Positions 9,126-20,230 of a stretch of DNA of 64,000 nt are shown in pieces (position 1 is the first letter of the stretch; each line of letters opens with the position of its first letter). A program made the position numbers and the translations under genes. The notes beneath the pieces were generated by a model. The model was not told the origin of the DNA. It saw only the letters and a program-made list of their open reading frames with translations, and did not search any database. The stretch is from AC-32 sp963766375 (lineage in GTDB: Bacteria; Actinomycetota; Thermoleophilia; Gaiellales; Gaiellaceae), in NCBI GenBank assembly GCA_963766375.1, contig CAVXZG010000010.1:119357-183356 (forward strand). The letters are read 5' to 3'.

Positions 9126-9841
9126 GCTGGGCGGCGCACGACCTCGAGCCGTATGCGTTCCAGCGCCACCTGGGCCTGAAGGTCGCCTTCGTGCCCCTAC
9201 TGATCGGCTCCTACGCGCCGGATCTCGCGACCAAGTGGTTCGTCTACGGGATCCACCTCGGCCCCTGGGAGCTGAAGGCCTCGAACCCGGCCCAGTTCCA
9301 CCGCGGTTGGCCCGGCTTCGGGTTCACGCACTCGCTGATCTTCGGCGTCGCCATCGGCTTGCTGATCTGGAAGGTCTTCGGCAGCAGGCTCTGGGGGATC
9401 AGCTTCGTGATCGGCCACGCGGCGCACGCGCTCACCGACACCGGCGACACCGTCGGGACGATGCTGCTCTTCCCCTGGACGTTCCACTTCCACCTCGATG
9501 CCTGGGCCTACGCGGGACAGACGGGCCGCTTCACCGACGCGGCCGCCTACTTCAGCGGCCTTGGAGGGATGTGGGATCTCGTCTGGATCGTGTACGGCTT
9601 CTTCAGCTGGCGGGTGCTCACGAGCGTCTACTTCGACAACATCATCTACAGGGCCGACGCCTTCTGGCCGTGGGCGAACCGGGCTGTCCCACGCGGTGCG
9701 CTGATCACCCTCTACCGGGCCGCGTTCTTCTACGGCACCTCGCGCTGGATCGCCTGGACGATCTGGGCGCACGTGATCCACCACTACCCGTACGACCTGA
9801 GCTGGGGCGGGCCGCACTGGGTGCCCGCCGAGCATCCGTAA
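9122..9841 (+). CDS. YdjM-like membrane-bound metal-dependent hydrolase
   Basis: Integral membrane protein of about 239 residues resembling the YdjM/LexA-binding, inner-membrane metal-dependent hydrolase family. Its conserved histidines and acids sit in IGSYAPDLATKW, FTHSLIFG and IGHAAHALTDTGD, with about five hydrophobic segments. I chose TTG at 9122, which overlaps the stop of the preceding gene (TTGA); GTG at 9086 in the same frame is the alternative and adds 12 residues. The substrate is unknown. Confidence 0.7.
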   Translation: MSWAAHDLEPYAFQRHLGLKVAFVPLLIGSYAPDLATKWFVYGIHLGPWELKASNPAQFHRGWPGFGFTHSLIFGVAIGLLIWKVFGSRLWGISFVIGHAAHALTDTGDTVGTMLLFPWTFHFHLDAWAYAGQTGRFTDAAAYFSGLGGMWDLVWIVYGFFSWRVLTSVYFDNIIYRADAFWPWANRAVPRGALITLYRAAFFYGTSRWIAWTIWAHVIHHYPYDLSWGGPHWVPAEHP

Positions 9842-9861
9842 ACCTGTGCAACCATCCGCGC

Positions 9862-10860
9862 ATGATTCGGCGGGGGCTCATCGCCGTTGCGCTCGCGCTC
9901 GCTACCGCGGCGCCGGCTTCGGGCGGGATCGCGGAGATCCGCGATGCCCGAGGACACCTCGTCGCAAATGCCTGGGCCGGCGGCTCGTTCGCCAGCTTCC
10001 GGGACGGCGGCTGGGCGCTCCGCTTCGACTCGGCCTCCCGTAGCTCGCGTGGTGTCTCGCTCGTCGGCGTTTCGCTCGCCGGGGGCATCGTCTACGCAGA
10101 ACGGATCTTCGTGCCGGCCCACGGCCTGCGCGGTGCCCGCGTCGAGGGGCTGACGGTGAACGGGCGAGCCGTCGCTGCGCGGCCGAACGCCCTCGTGCCC
10201 CTGGGCCCGGGCAGCTACCTGGTGGTGCTGCAGGAGGCCGTCGTCCCGGGAGAGGGCAGCGGCGTGGTCGGCCTACGGCTCGTGGCGGGAGACGAGTCGC
10301 TCGGGATCGACCCCGGCTCGCAGCTCCTCGTCGGGCTCGCTCGGGCGGCGTTACCCCTCGCCCACCGGCACCGCACGGCGCGCCTGTCCTGGCTCGCGCT
10401 CGGCGTCGCCGGCCATGGCGTGGACACGGGCAGCAACGACCGCTTGCAGGAGCCGCTACTGCTCGGTATGCCGGCCGGTGGGACGACGGGCTCGCAGGCG
10501 GCCAGGATCGCACTGCAGTTCCTCGGCGTGCCCTACCGCTGGGGCGGCGCCGACCCGATCGGCGGCTTCGACTGTTCCGGTCTCGCGCTATACGTCTACG
10601 CACAGCTCGGCATTAGCCTGACCCACTACACCGGTTCCCAGTTCCAGGAGGGCCGCCCCGTGCTGCCGTGGGAGCTGCAGCCCGGCGACCTTCTCTTCTT
10701 CCATCCGAGCGCGCGCGGCCCGCAGCACGAGGGGATCTACATCGGCGGCGGCCGATTCGTCCAGGCCCCGCACACCGGCGACGTGGTCAAGATCTCCTCG
10801 CTTGCGGAACCGGCGTACAGCGCCGGCTTCGTCGGGGCCGTCCGGCCCTGGGGCGCCTAG
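9862..10860 (+). CDS. secreted NlpC/P60 cell-wall hydrolase
   Basis: A 332-residue exported protein. An N-terminal signal peptide (RRGLIAVALALATAAPASGG) leads into a beta-rich region of about 190 residues of unknown fold and then a C-terminal NlpC/P60 cysteine peptidase domain. The catalytic set is visible: Cys238 in GFDCSGL, His289 in QHEGIYIG and His304 in QAPHTGD. The domain starts ARIALQFLGVPYRWGGADP, as usual. It should cleave D-gamma-Glu-meso-DAP or similar peptide bonds in peptidoglycan. The start lies 20 bp after the YdjM-like gene. Confidence 0.9.
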   Translation: MIRRGLIAVALALATAAPASGGIAEIRDARGHLVANAWAGGSFASFRDGGWALRFDSASRSSRGVSLVGVSLAGGIVYAERIFVPAHGLRGARVEGLTVNGRAVAARPNALVPLGPGSYLVVLQEAVVPGEGSGVVGLRLVAGDESLGIDPGSQLLVGLARAALPLAHRHRTARLSWLALGVAGHGVDTGSNDRLQEPLLLGMPAGGTTGSQAARIALQFLGVPYRWGGADPIGGFDCSGLALYVYAQLGISLTHYTGSQFQEGRPVLPWELQPGDLLFFHPSARGPQHEGIYIGGGRFVQAPHTGDVVKISSLAEPAYSAGFVGAVRPWGA

Positions 10861-10945
10861 GGCCAGCCGGGTGCAGATTCCTGCTGGTAGGCGCGCGCAG
10901 GCTCTGGCACCATGCAAAAGGTGAAGACGCGCACCCCTCTGGACG

Positions 10946-11494
10946 TTGACGCTCCCGTTCCTCGTCCTGAGCGAGACAGCCGGACACACCGTCGTCGCCA
11001 GGCTCTTCGACCCGCATGGCGAGCGGCACATCCAGGCGCAGGACTACCTCGAGTACGTCCAGGCTGCCGGCGCGATCTGCCTCGCGCTCGCCGCGGCCGT
11101 GCTTGTCTGTCGAGCGGTTGCCGCCTTCCGGGGACGACCAGCCGAGTCGCTTCCGACCTGGTACCTCTCGGCCGTGCCGTCGGCCGCGTTCCTGCTGCAT
11201 GAGCACCTCGAGAGCTTCGTCCACAAGGGCGAGATCGACTGGCTCACGAGCTTCGAGCCGGCGGTCGTGCTGGGGGCTGTCATACAGCTGCCCTGCGGCC
11301 TGCTGGCGGTCTGGTTGGTTCGAACGCTCCTGCGAGCGGCCGACGAGCTCGGCCACGCGCTCTCACGTCGAACCGAGCGCCAGGCCAACGACCGCCCGAC
11401 ACCCCAACTCTGCCGCGGTCGTCAGGACTTCCCGCTCCGGCTGCTCGCGCTCGTGCGCGGGCTGGCCGAGCGCGCTCCTCCCTCCTTCGCCTAG
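10946..11494 (+). CDS. hypothetical integral membrane protein
   Basis: A 182-residue protein from TTG at 10946 with four likely membrane segments, including ICLALAAAVLVCRAVAAF, LPTWYLSAVPSAAFLL and AVVLGAVIQLPCGLLAVWLV. A loop carries HEHLESFVHKGEIDW. The C-terminal tail is basic and hydrophilic. I do not recognise the family. It is rightward, 85 bp after the NlpC/P60 gene. Confidence 0.6.
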   Translation: MTLPFLVLSETAGHTVVARLFDPHGERHIQAQDYLEYVQAAGAICLALAAAVLVCRAVAAFRGRPAESLPTWYLSAVPSAAFLLHEHLESFVHKGEIDWLTSFEPAVVLGAVIQLPCGLLAVWLVRTLLRAADELGHALSRRTERQANDRPTPQLCRGRQDFPLRLLALVRGLAERAPPSFA

Positions 11495-11546
11495 TGCGGC
11501 GGCCACGGCTCCGTGGCGGCCGATCCGGCGTACGAAGGAGGGGTAC

Positions 11547-11795
11547 TTGCGACCACAGACACAGAATTCCGGACGAACCGACGTCGACGCCTTGGCGGCG
11601 GCCCTGGCCGAGCGCCTGCAGCTGTCCGACGGCACGCCGTGGATGAACACGGCCGAGGCCGCCGAGTACATGCGCGTTTCGGTGCGCTGGCTACGTCAGC
11701 ACCTGCGCCAGATGCCGCATAGCAAGGTGGAGGGCCGGCTGTTCTTCAGCCGCGCCGAGCTCGACGGCTGGCTCGCCCGGAACCGACGCAGCTAA
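11547..11795 (+). CDS. orphan helix-turn-helix (excisionase/MerR-like) DNA-binding protein
   Basis: An 82-residue protein. TTG at 11547 follows AAGGAGG with a 5-nt gap, which fixes the start. The C-terminal 50 residues are a helix-turn-helix_17 (excisionase/BldC-like) domain: MNTAEAAEYMRVSVRWLRQH followed by VEGRLFFSRAELDGWL. The N-terminal 30 residues are unstructured. No integrase or attachment site is nearby, so a stand-alone BldC-like regulator fits better than a phage excisionase. Confidence 0.8.
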   Translation: MRPQTQNSGRTDVDALAAALAERLQLSDGTPWMNTAEAAEYMRVSVRWLRQHLRQMPHSKVEGRLFFSRAELDGWLARNRRS

Positions 11796-11886
11796 CCGGC
11801 GGCCGCGCGCCGCTTGCGTGACGAAGGCTCGAGGGAGAGCTCCGCGAGCGGCGCCGGCTTGGCGAAGAAGAGCCCCCGCAGTGGCT

Positions 11887-12384
11887 TCAGCCGTCTGATC
11901 CGGCGAGCAGCTTCCGGAACTTGCCGTATTGCCCGGCCTTGCCGACGGTGACGAGCGTGTCTCCTTGCTGGATCACATCGTCCGGCTGCGCGCCCGTAAC
12001 GGGCTCGGGCTCGCGCAGGATCGCGATGATGGTGACCCCGGTCTTGGCCCGGAACCCGCTCTCCGCGAGCGTCTTGCCGATCCACGGGCTCGTGTCAGGC
12101 ACAGCCTCCCACTCGATCAGCAGCTCGCCGAGCGCCATCTCGAGGTCCTCGACGATCTTCGGCCGCTCGTAGGCACCGCCGATCACCGCGCCGAGCTGGC
12201 GTGCCTCGTCGTCGTCGAGCCTGATCACCGCTTTGGGCTCGTCGTCGTCGGCGTGGCGGAAGAAGTAGAGCTCCCGCGGGCCGTCGTTGTGCAGGATCAC
12301 CGCCAGCCGGCCGCCGCCGTCGAGACGGATCGTGAACTTCGTCCCGACTCCGGGGAGCCGCGTCTCACGCAGGTCGACGGGCAT
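11887..12384 (-). CDS. K+/H+ antiporter regulatory subunit (KhtT-like, TrkA-C domain)
   Basis: A 165-residue cytoplasmic protein. An N-terminal domain of about 75 residues (VDLRETRLPGVGTKFTI) is followed by a TrkA-C/RCK-C domain (WIGKTLAESGFRAKTGVTII ... VIQQGDTLVTVGK). This matches KhtT, which binds a nucleotide ligand and gates the antiporter KhtU. It overlaps the end of the antiporter gene upstream by 20 bp, as expected of a two-subunit system. Confidence 0.85.
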   Translation of the reverse strand: MPVDLRETRLPGVGTKFTIRLDGGGRLAVILHNDGPRELYFFRHADDDEPKAVIRLDDDEARQLGAVIGGAYERPKIVEDLEMALGELLIEWEAVPDTSPWIGKTLAESGFRAKTGVTIIAILREPEPVTGAQPDDVIQQGDTLVTVGKAGQYGKFRKLLAGSDG

Positions 12385-13552
12385 CTCGCCTCCAGTCTAC
12401 GAAGAGCCAGCGGCCGATCGCCTTCGACTCCTTCATCAAGGCGATGCCGAGGGTGGCCGTGATCAGCACGTACAAGCCGGCGAACGCGGCGATCTTCACC
12501 TGGATCGCGTCCGAGATTCGCGGGTTCCCGCTCACGAGCTGGGCGAGGATGATCGTGAACTCGCCGTGCGCGACGAGGGCGACTCCCACGTTCAGGCTCT
12601 GCCTCGGGCTGTAGCCGCCGAGCAGGCCGCTCAGGTGGCCGGCGCCGATCTTCCCCACGAGGCTGACCAAGACCGCGAGCGCGAGCAGCCAGGCGACGCT
12701 GCCGAGCTTGCCGACGTCGATCGAGAGGCCGAAGACGAAGAAGAAGAGCGCCGCGAAGACATCGCGAAAGCTGAAGAAGCGCTCCTCGATCTCCTCGCGA
12801 ATCGAGGTGCCCGAGAGGACGACGCCGGCCATCAGCGCGCCCACGGCGACGGAGAGCCCGAGCTTCTCCGCGAGCGCGGCGGAGCCGACGAGGAACGCAA
12901 AGGCGGTCAGGAGGAAGATCTCCCGCGGCAGCCAGTCGAGGAAGCGGTCGATGGGGCCGCTGAGCCACTTGGAGATCGCGAGCGCGACCGCGATGAAGCC
13001 GATCGCCTTGGCCACGATCGCCAGCGTGTGCGCGGCAGCGCCTCCGCCGCCGGACGCGAAGCCGAGCACGACCGCGATCACGAGGTCCTCTGCGACCAGG
13101 ATCGCGAGCACGAGGTCGGTCTCGTCGTCGGCGAGCCGCCGGAAGTCGATCAGGCCCTTGACCGTGACCGCGCTGGAGGAGACGTAGATCGCGGCCCCGA
13201 GGATGAACGCGGCGAAGCTGAACCCGAAAGCGGCCACGCCGACCACCAGCCCGAGCGCGCCGTTGACGGCCACGTCGATCGCCCCGCCCAGGAAGACATG
13301 GCCCCGGCTGCGGGCGATTCGCCCGATCGTGAACTCGAGCCCGAGGAAGAAGAGCAGGAAGACAAGGCCGATCTCCGCGACGAAGTCGGTCACCTCCGAG
13401 GGCCGCACGACGCTGAGCGCCTTGGGCTCGTGCGGGCCGAGCAACAGCCCGGCGAGCAGGTAGGCGGGGATCGCGGAGAGGCCGACCCGGCCGGCCACCA
13501 GGCCGAGCCCTCCCAGCAGGGCGACGGTGATCGAAAGCTGGGCGAGAGTCAT
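12365..13552 (-). CDS. CPA2-family K+(Na+)/H+ antiporter (KhtU/KefB-like)
   Basis: A 395-residue membrane protein with about 12 hydrophobic segments, the CPA2 sodium/hydrogen exchanger domain. Recognisable segments are AIPAYLLAGLLLGP, LVFLLFFLGLEFT and LVAEDLVIAVVLGF, which holds the ion-binding acid. There is no TrkA-N domain fused to it; the regulatory part is the separate downstream gene. ATG at 13552 begins MTLAQLSITVALLGG. It probably exports K+ for pH and volume control. Confidence 0.88.
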   Translation of the reverse strand: MTLAQLSITVALLGGLGLVAGRVGLSAIPAYLLAGLLLGPHEPKALSVVRPSEVTDFVAEIGLVFLLFFLGLEFTIGRIARSRGHVFLGGAIDVAVNGALGLVVGVAAFGFSFAAFILGAAIYVSSSAVTVKGLIDFRRLADDETDLVLAILVAEDLVIAVVLGFASGGGGAAAHTLAIVAKAIGFIAVALAISKWLSGPIDRFLDWLPREIFLLTAFAFLVGSAALAEKLGLSVAVGALMAGVVLSGTSIREEIEERFFSFRDVFAALFFFVFGLSIDVGKLGSVAWLLALAVLVSLVGKIGAGHLSGLLGGYSPRQSLNVGVALVAHGEFTIILAQLVSGNPRISDAIQVKIAAFAGLYVLITATLGIALMKESKAIGRWLFVDWRRDARRPA

Positions 13553-13574
13553 CGGCTCCGGCGGCCTGATCGTA

Positions 13575-13945
13575 ACGGCCTTGCGGCGGCGACTAGCGAC
13601 GCGGCCGGGTACTGGCCCAGCTGCGGGTCGACGGGCCGAGGACGAGTGCGGGTCGAGCACGATCTCGTCCGCCGCGAGCGCGATCAGCGTCCCGCCGCTC
13701 ATCGCGTAGTGGGGCACGACGGCCGTCACCGGCGCCTCGTCGATGTCGATGTAGCGCGCGAGGGGAATCCCGAGCAGCGAGACCGTCTCCTGCCGGTGGA
13801 TCAGCGTGATCACGGTCACCTTCCGCTTGCGCGAAAGCGCAGCGAGGCTCTGCCGCCGCCGGGCCGCGAGCACCTGGCGCTGCACGGCCGGCTGGAGCGA
13901 GGCCAGGATGAAGAAGAGCCAGAGGAGGCTGAGCGGGTCTACGCG
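13575..13945 (-). pseudogene. serine dehydrogenase proteinase (SDH/ClpP-fold) remnant with internal deletion
   Basis: This stretch encodes recognisable pieces of the membrane-anchored ClpP-like serine protease family: SLLWLFFILASLQPAVQRQV, then VITLIHRQETVSLLGIPLAR, YIDIDE, and PHYAMSGGTLIALAADEIV with the nucleophile Ser in AMSGG. About 35-40 residues expected between the last two pieces (the DLILHTPGG region) are missing. After LDPHS the frame shifts to VDPQLGQYPAASLVAAA, and the last third of the gene is absent, running into the antiporter start. No normal start codon precedes the N-terminal helix. It is a broken gene or a collapsed assembly. Confidence 0.7.
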
Positions 13946-15023
13946 GCCTCCTCCTCCCGGACTGCGGTGGCGTACGCGGCCTCGCGCACGGCCTCCTGCG
14001 ACTCGAGCCCGGCGCCCAGCCCGCCGGCGACGGTTGCGAACGAGGCGGTGAACCAGGCCAGGGCGGCGTAGTCGCCGATGCCTGCCGAATGGCCGAGCCC
14101 CGGCGCGAAGAGACCCGGCCTGACGAGGAGCTCCGCGGCGCCGAAGATGAGCAGGAAGAGCGCGACGTAGAGCAGTGCGATCCCGATCGCACGGTCAGCG
14201 CCGTCGTGACGTTGAAGAGGGCGACCTGGCCGCGCACGCGCGGGTCGGGCGCGCGCTCCCAGAGGCCGTGCGCGCACGATCACCGCCGGCCGCCGTCGCC
14301 GGCGATCGAGACGAGGCACATGAGCAGCGAGCCGCCACCAGCCCAGCGGCGCCGGAGAGACGCCAGATGTCGAGGCTGACGAGCCCGTACGCGCCGACGG
14401 CGAGCGCCGCCACCAGGGCGCCGTAGAGCCGGGCCGCGAGACGCCACGGCCGGTTCGCGCGAACCATCCCGAGCAGCAGCCGCAGGTGGCTCGCGACCAG
14501 GACGGGTACGTAGAGGAGGCTCGAGCGGTCGGCCGGTGTCGGTCGCGAGCTCCCGCAGCACGCTCTCCTCCCACTCGTCGCCTGCCTCCGCGGCCGGTGA
14601 GCTCGCCGATCAGCTCCACGAGCGCGCGGCGCAGCCGCTGCCGTAGGTGAAGCGCGCCGAGTGCAGGCAGCGAGAGCACTGCGAGGCCATGGGTCGGGCT
14701 GAGATGCCGCGAGACCGGCCGCCCGCCGACCTTCAGCGGGAGGTCGGTCACGACCACGCCGAGGTCCCAGTCGCCCTCGAGCAGCTTGCGCCTGCCGGCG
14801 GCGAAGATCTCCGTCAATGGGGCCGGCGGATCGACGAGGCGGTCGACGTCGAGCTCGGCGTCCCAGTCCACGGAGTCGTAGCGCTCCCGCAGGTCCTGCA
14901 GAAGCTCGGAGGCGATCCTCGAGGTCACGTCGTGAGCGAGGCCCGGCGCGACGATTACGCCGAGGACCGCGCGAGGGCGGTCCTCGACGGGCTCGTCACG
15001 GCGCTCTGTCGCCGCGGGCTCGA

Positions 15024-15027
<4 letters not shown>
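13939..15027 (-). pseudogene. membrane protein with several frameshifts, function unknown
   Basis: ATG at 15027 overlaps the clpC stop (ATGA). The first 150 residues are soluble (AVLGVIVAPGLAHDV ... DLGVVVTDLPLKVGGRPV). The frame then breaks several times between about 14600 and 14200, and membrane segments appear in alternate frames (LYVPVLVASHLRLLLG, LYGALVAALAVGAYGLVSL). It ends in the first frame with ALLYVALFLLIFGAAELLV and a final TM. Allowing for the shifts it would be a protein of about 360 residues with five or six TMs. Family not recognised. Confidence 0.5.
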
Positions 15028-17704
<2,677 letters not shown>

Positions 17705-17873
17705 TTCAAGCCCTCCCTGTTGTCGGAGCGTGTGTTCTACCCACGCGCCCGCGCGGCCAATACGCCGCTGGGCACCTCGACGTATCCAGACGTGCAAGAC
17801 TCAGGAGCGAGAGCGATTACTTCGGGGGAAGGAGCCACGTGACCCGGGACTCGAGAGTCAGGCGTCCGCCACA

Positions 17874-18272
17874 GTGACTCCGCCGGGTCCCACGCAACTG
17901 CTCAGTCGCGAGGCCGCGCCACGAGCCGATCGTGAGCTGATCCGGCGCATCGATTCCGCCCTCGAGGTGCTGCACGGGAGATGGAAGGTCTACCTCCTGT
18001 TCCTGATGGCACGCGGAATCCACCGCCACAGCAGACTGCTCGACGGCCTGCCGGGCGCCTCGAAGAAGGTGATGACCGACACGCTGCGAGCGCTCGAGCG
18101 CGACGGGCTCGTGACGCGCCGGGTCCTCGCGGAGGTACCGGTACGGGTCGAGTACTCGCTCACGCCTCTGGGCTGGAGCATGACCGAGCCGCTGATGGCG
18201 CTCTCCGAATGGGGAAACGTCCACGAGAGGGAGATCGCTCGCGCACGCTCCCGGTACAACCTCGACCACTAG
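17874..18272 (+). CDS. HxlR-family winged-helix transcriptional regulator
   Basis: A 132-residue DNA-binding protein with the HxlR domain: VLHGRWKVYLLFLMARGIHR, KKVMTDTLRALERDGLVTR, and a wing VPVRVEYSLTPLGWSM. There is no cysteine in the usual redox position. GTG at 17874 is the start in this frame. A stronger Shine-Dalgarno (GGAAGGAG) lies before GTG 17839 in another frame, which would encode 12 residues ending TGA over the start (GTGA). This is either a coupled leader peptide or a single indel. Divergent from clpC. Confidence 0.85.
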   Translation: MTPPGPTQLLSREAAPRADRELIRRIDSALEVLHGRWKVYLLFLMARGIHRHSRLLDGLPGASKKVMTDTLRALERDGLVTRRVLAEVPVRVEYSLTPLGWSMTEPLMALSEWGNVHEREIARARSRYNLDH

Positions 18273-18285
18273 ACCCGCAAGCGCT

Positions 18286-18873
18286 CTAACCGCGTCGCCG
18301 CCACCAGCGCACAGCCTCGACCGTAGCCGTGACCGCCAGTGCGATTCCGAAGGCGAGCAGGAGGCCTTTCCACGGAGCGTTCTCGAACGCTTTGCCGCCG
18401 AAGTAGCCGAGCAGCGCGGCGTAGGCGGCCCAGACGAACCCCGCGAGCACGTCGAAGGCGAAGAAGCGCCGCCAGCGCATGTCGAGCCAGCCCGAGGCGA
18501 ACGCGACCACCGTCCGCCCGCCTGGGATGAACCGTCCGATGAGGATCAGCTGACCGCCGCGCTCGTTGATCTGGCGTTCGGCCCAGTGGACGCGCGCCTG
18601 CGCTTTCTCGCCCGAGAACACCCGCCGGCGCAGCGGCTCCTCGAAGTAGTGGCCGAGCAGGTACGCGGTGTTGTCCCCTGCCACGGCGCCGGCTCCGCCC
18701 GCGAGGATGATCAGCGACAGGTGCATGTCGCCCGCACTCGCCAGCACGCCTGCGGTGATCACCGTCGTCTCGCTCGGAACCAGCGGGATGAGCACGTCGG
18801 CGTAGGCCAGGCCGAAGACCAGCAGGTACGACCACCACTCCCCGGAGAGCTGGTTGGCCAGGCCGTTCAGCAA
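18286..18873 (-). CDS. DedA-family membrane protein
   Basis: A 195-residue DedA/VTT-domain protein with four to five hydrophobic segments. Diagnostic motifs are PLVPSETTVITAGVLAS, GGAGAVAGDNTAYLLGHYFE and LIGRFIPGGRTVVAFASGWL with its conserved acidic and arginine residues. DedA proteins act in lipid carrier flipping (undecaprenyl-P) and membrane-potential maintenance. It is convergent with the HxlR regulator 13 bp away and divergent from the threonine aldolase. Confidence 0.92.
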   Translation of the reverse strand: MLNGLANQLSGEWWSYLLVFGLAYADVLIPLVPSETTVITAGVLASAGDMHLSLIILAGGAGAVAGDNTAYLLGHYFEEPLRRRVFSGEKAQARVHWAERQINERGGQLILIGRFIPGGRTVVAFASGWLDMRWRRFFAFDVLAGFVWAAYAALLGYFGGKAFENAPWKGLLLAFGIALAVTATVEAVRWWRRRG

Positions 18874-18918
18874 TCGACCATCGGATCGGAGACTAGTGTC
18901 CGCGCGTACGCTGCCGGG

Positions 18919-20007
18919 GTGGCTGAGGGTCGCGATCAGGGTGCGGTTTGGGCGAAGAGCGAGCGTTCAGTCGGCACGCCGAACCCGCGCGACCGCGACC
19001 CGCGGGCGACGCTCCTGGCGCTCGCCGAGCGCGCGCCCTCGGTCGACGAGATCGACCACTACGGCGAGGGCGGTCTCGCCCAGCGCCTCGAAGCGCGGAT
19101 CGCGGAGCTGCTCGGAAAGGAGGCCGCGGTCTGGATGCCGTCGGGCACGATGGCGCAGCAGATCGCGCTTCGCCTCCATTCGGAGCGCCGCGGAACCAAC
19201 CGGGTTGCCTTCCACCCGCTCTGCCACCTCGAGGATCACGAGGAGCGCGCCTACGAGGTGCTGCACGGGCTGAAAGCCGAGCTGCTCGGCTCACGCGAGC
19301 GGCTCATCACGGCCTCCGACCTCGACGAGCTCGACGAACCTGTTGCGGCGGTGCTGCTCGAGCTGCCCGACCGCGAGCTCGGCGGGGTGCTTCGACCCTG
19401 GGACGACCTCGTCGTCCTCTGCGACAGGGCGAGAGAGCACGGCGCCGCCCTCCATCTCGACGGCGCGCGGCTGTGGCAGTGCGGGCCCTTCTACGAGCGG
19501 GGCCTCGACGAGATCGCGGCCCTCTTCGACACGGTCTACGTCTCCTTCTACAAGGACCTCGCCGCGCCGGCCGGAGCCGCACTCGCCGGGCCGGCCGACC
19601 TGATCGAGGAGGCGCGCGTCTGGCAGGTGCGCCACGGCGGTCGCCTCTACAGCGTCCATCCCTACCTGATCGCGGCCGAGCGCGGCCTCGACGAGGTGCT
19701 GCCGCGGATCCCCGACTTCGTTGCCCACGCTCGGCAGCTCGGGACAGCCCTGGCCGAGCTCGACGGGATCGAGATCGTGCCCGACCCGCCCCAGACGACG
19801 ATGTTCCACCTCTACGTCCACCGACCGCTCGAGGCGCTCCAGGAGGCCGCGCTCGACCAGGCGGAGCGAACCGGGACGTTCCTCGGCTTCGTCCGAGCAA
19901 CCGACAAGCCCGAGACGCAGCGGCTCGAGCTGACCATCGGCCCGGCGAGCCTCGAGGTTCCGGTCGCCGAGGCGAAGGCGCTCTGGCAGGAGCTGCTAGC
20001 CCGGTAG
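18919..20007 (+). CDS. threonine aldolase-family PLP lyase
   Basis: A 362-residue aminotransferase-fold enzyme of the beta-eliminating lyase/L-threonine aldolase family. GTG at 18919. Features: KEAAVWMPSGTMAQQIALR near the cofactor phosphate site, HLDGARLWQ with the PLP-ring Asp, and the Schiff-base lysine in VYVSFYKDL. It should cleave L-threonine or allo-threonine to glycine and acetaldehyde, or a related beta-hydroxy amino acid. The 3' end overlaps a broken leftward VOC gene by 12 bp. Confidence 0.85.
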   Translation: MAEGRDQGAVWAKSERSVGTPNPRDRDPRATLLALAERAPSVDEIDHYGEGGLAQRLEARIAELLGKEAAVWMPSGTMAQQIALRLHSERRGTNRVAFHPLCHLEDHEERAYEVLHGLKAELLGSRERLITASDLDELDEPVAAVLLELPDRELGGVLRPWDDLVVLCDRAREHGAALHLDGARLWQCGPFYERGLDEIAALFDTVYVSFYKDLAAPAGAALAGPADLIEEARVWQVRHGGRLYSVHPYLIAAERGLDEVLPRIPDFVAHARQLGTALAELDGIEIVPDPPQTTMFHLYVHRPLEALQEAALDQAERTGTFLGFVRATDKPETQRLELTIGPASLEVPVAEAKALWQELLAR

Positions 20008-20152
20008 CTCTGTGAAGAGCGTCAACTGAAGCCCGCCGGGCGCCTCCAGGCGGGAGTTGAGTGAGTCCCAGGGAGTCCGCACAGGCTCGGCGATCACCTT
20101 CGCGCCCGCGGCCTCGGCCGCTCTCGTCACCGCCGCCGGACTAACAGAGTTC
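19996..20152 (-). pseudogene. C-terminal stub of a VOC/glyoxalase-family protein
   Basis: On the minus strand the frame ending at the TAG (19996-19998) reads AAEAAGAKVIAEPVRTPWDS then LEAPGGLQLTLFTELPG. This is the typical last 50 residues of a vicinal-oxygen-chelate (glyoxalase/bleomycin resistance) protein, with the metal-ligand Glu in LTLFTEL. No start or N-terminal half exists upstream; the similarity stops around 20150, just before the cytochrome gene leader. A gene remnant, or loss of about 200 bp in the assembly. Confidence 0.6.
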
Positions 20153-20230
20153 CTGCGCTGCCGGCGTGTGCCTACTTCGACCTACGTCCTTGTCGCCGAC
20201 GGCCCGGGGGAGGATGATAGGTAGCGGCCG

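Noticed and set aside
11547..11795. Prophage or integrative element signalled by an excisionase-like HTH protein
   Set aside because: No integrase, no attachment repeats and no phage genes nearby; the tRNAs in the window are far away and uninterrupted.
12287..14071. 594-residue open frame opposite the antiporter genes
   Set aside because: Charged, repetitive translation typical of an antisense frame.
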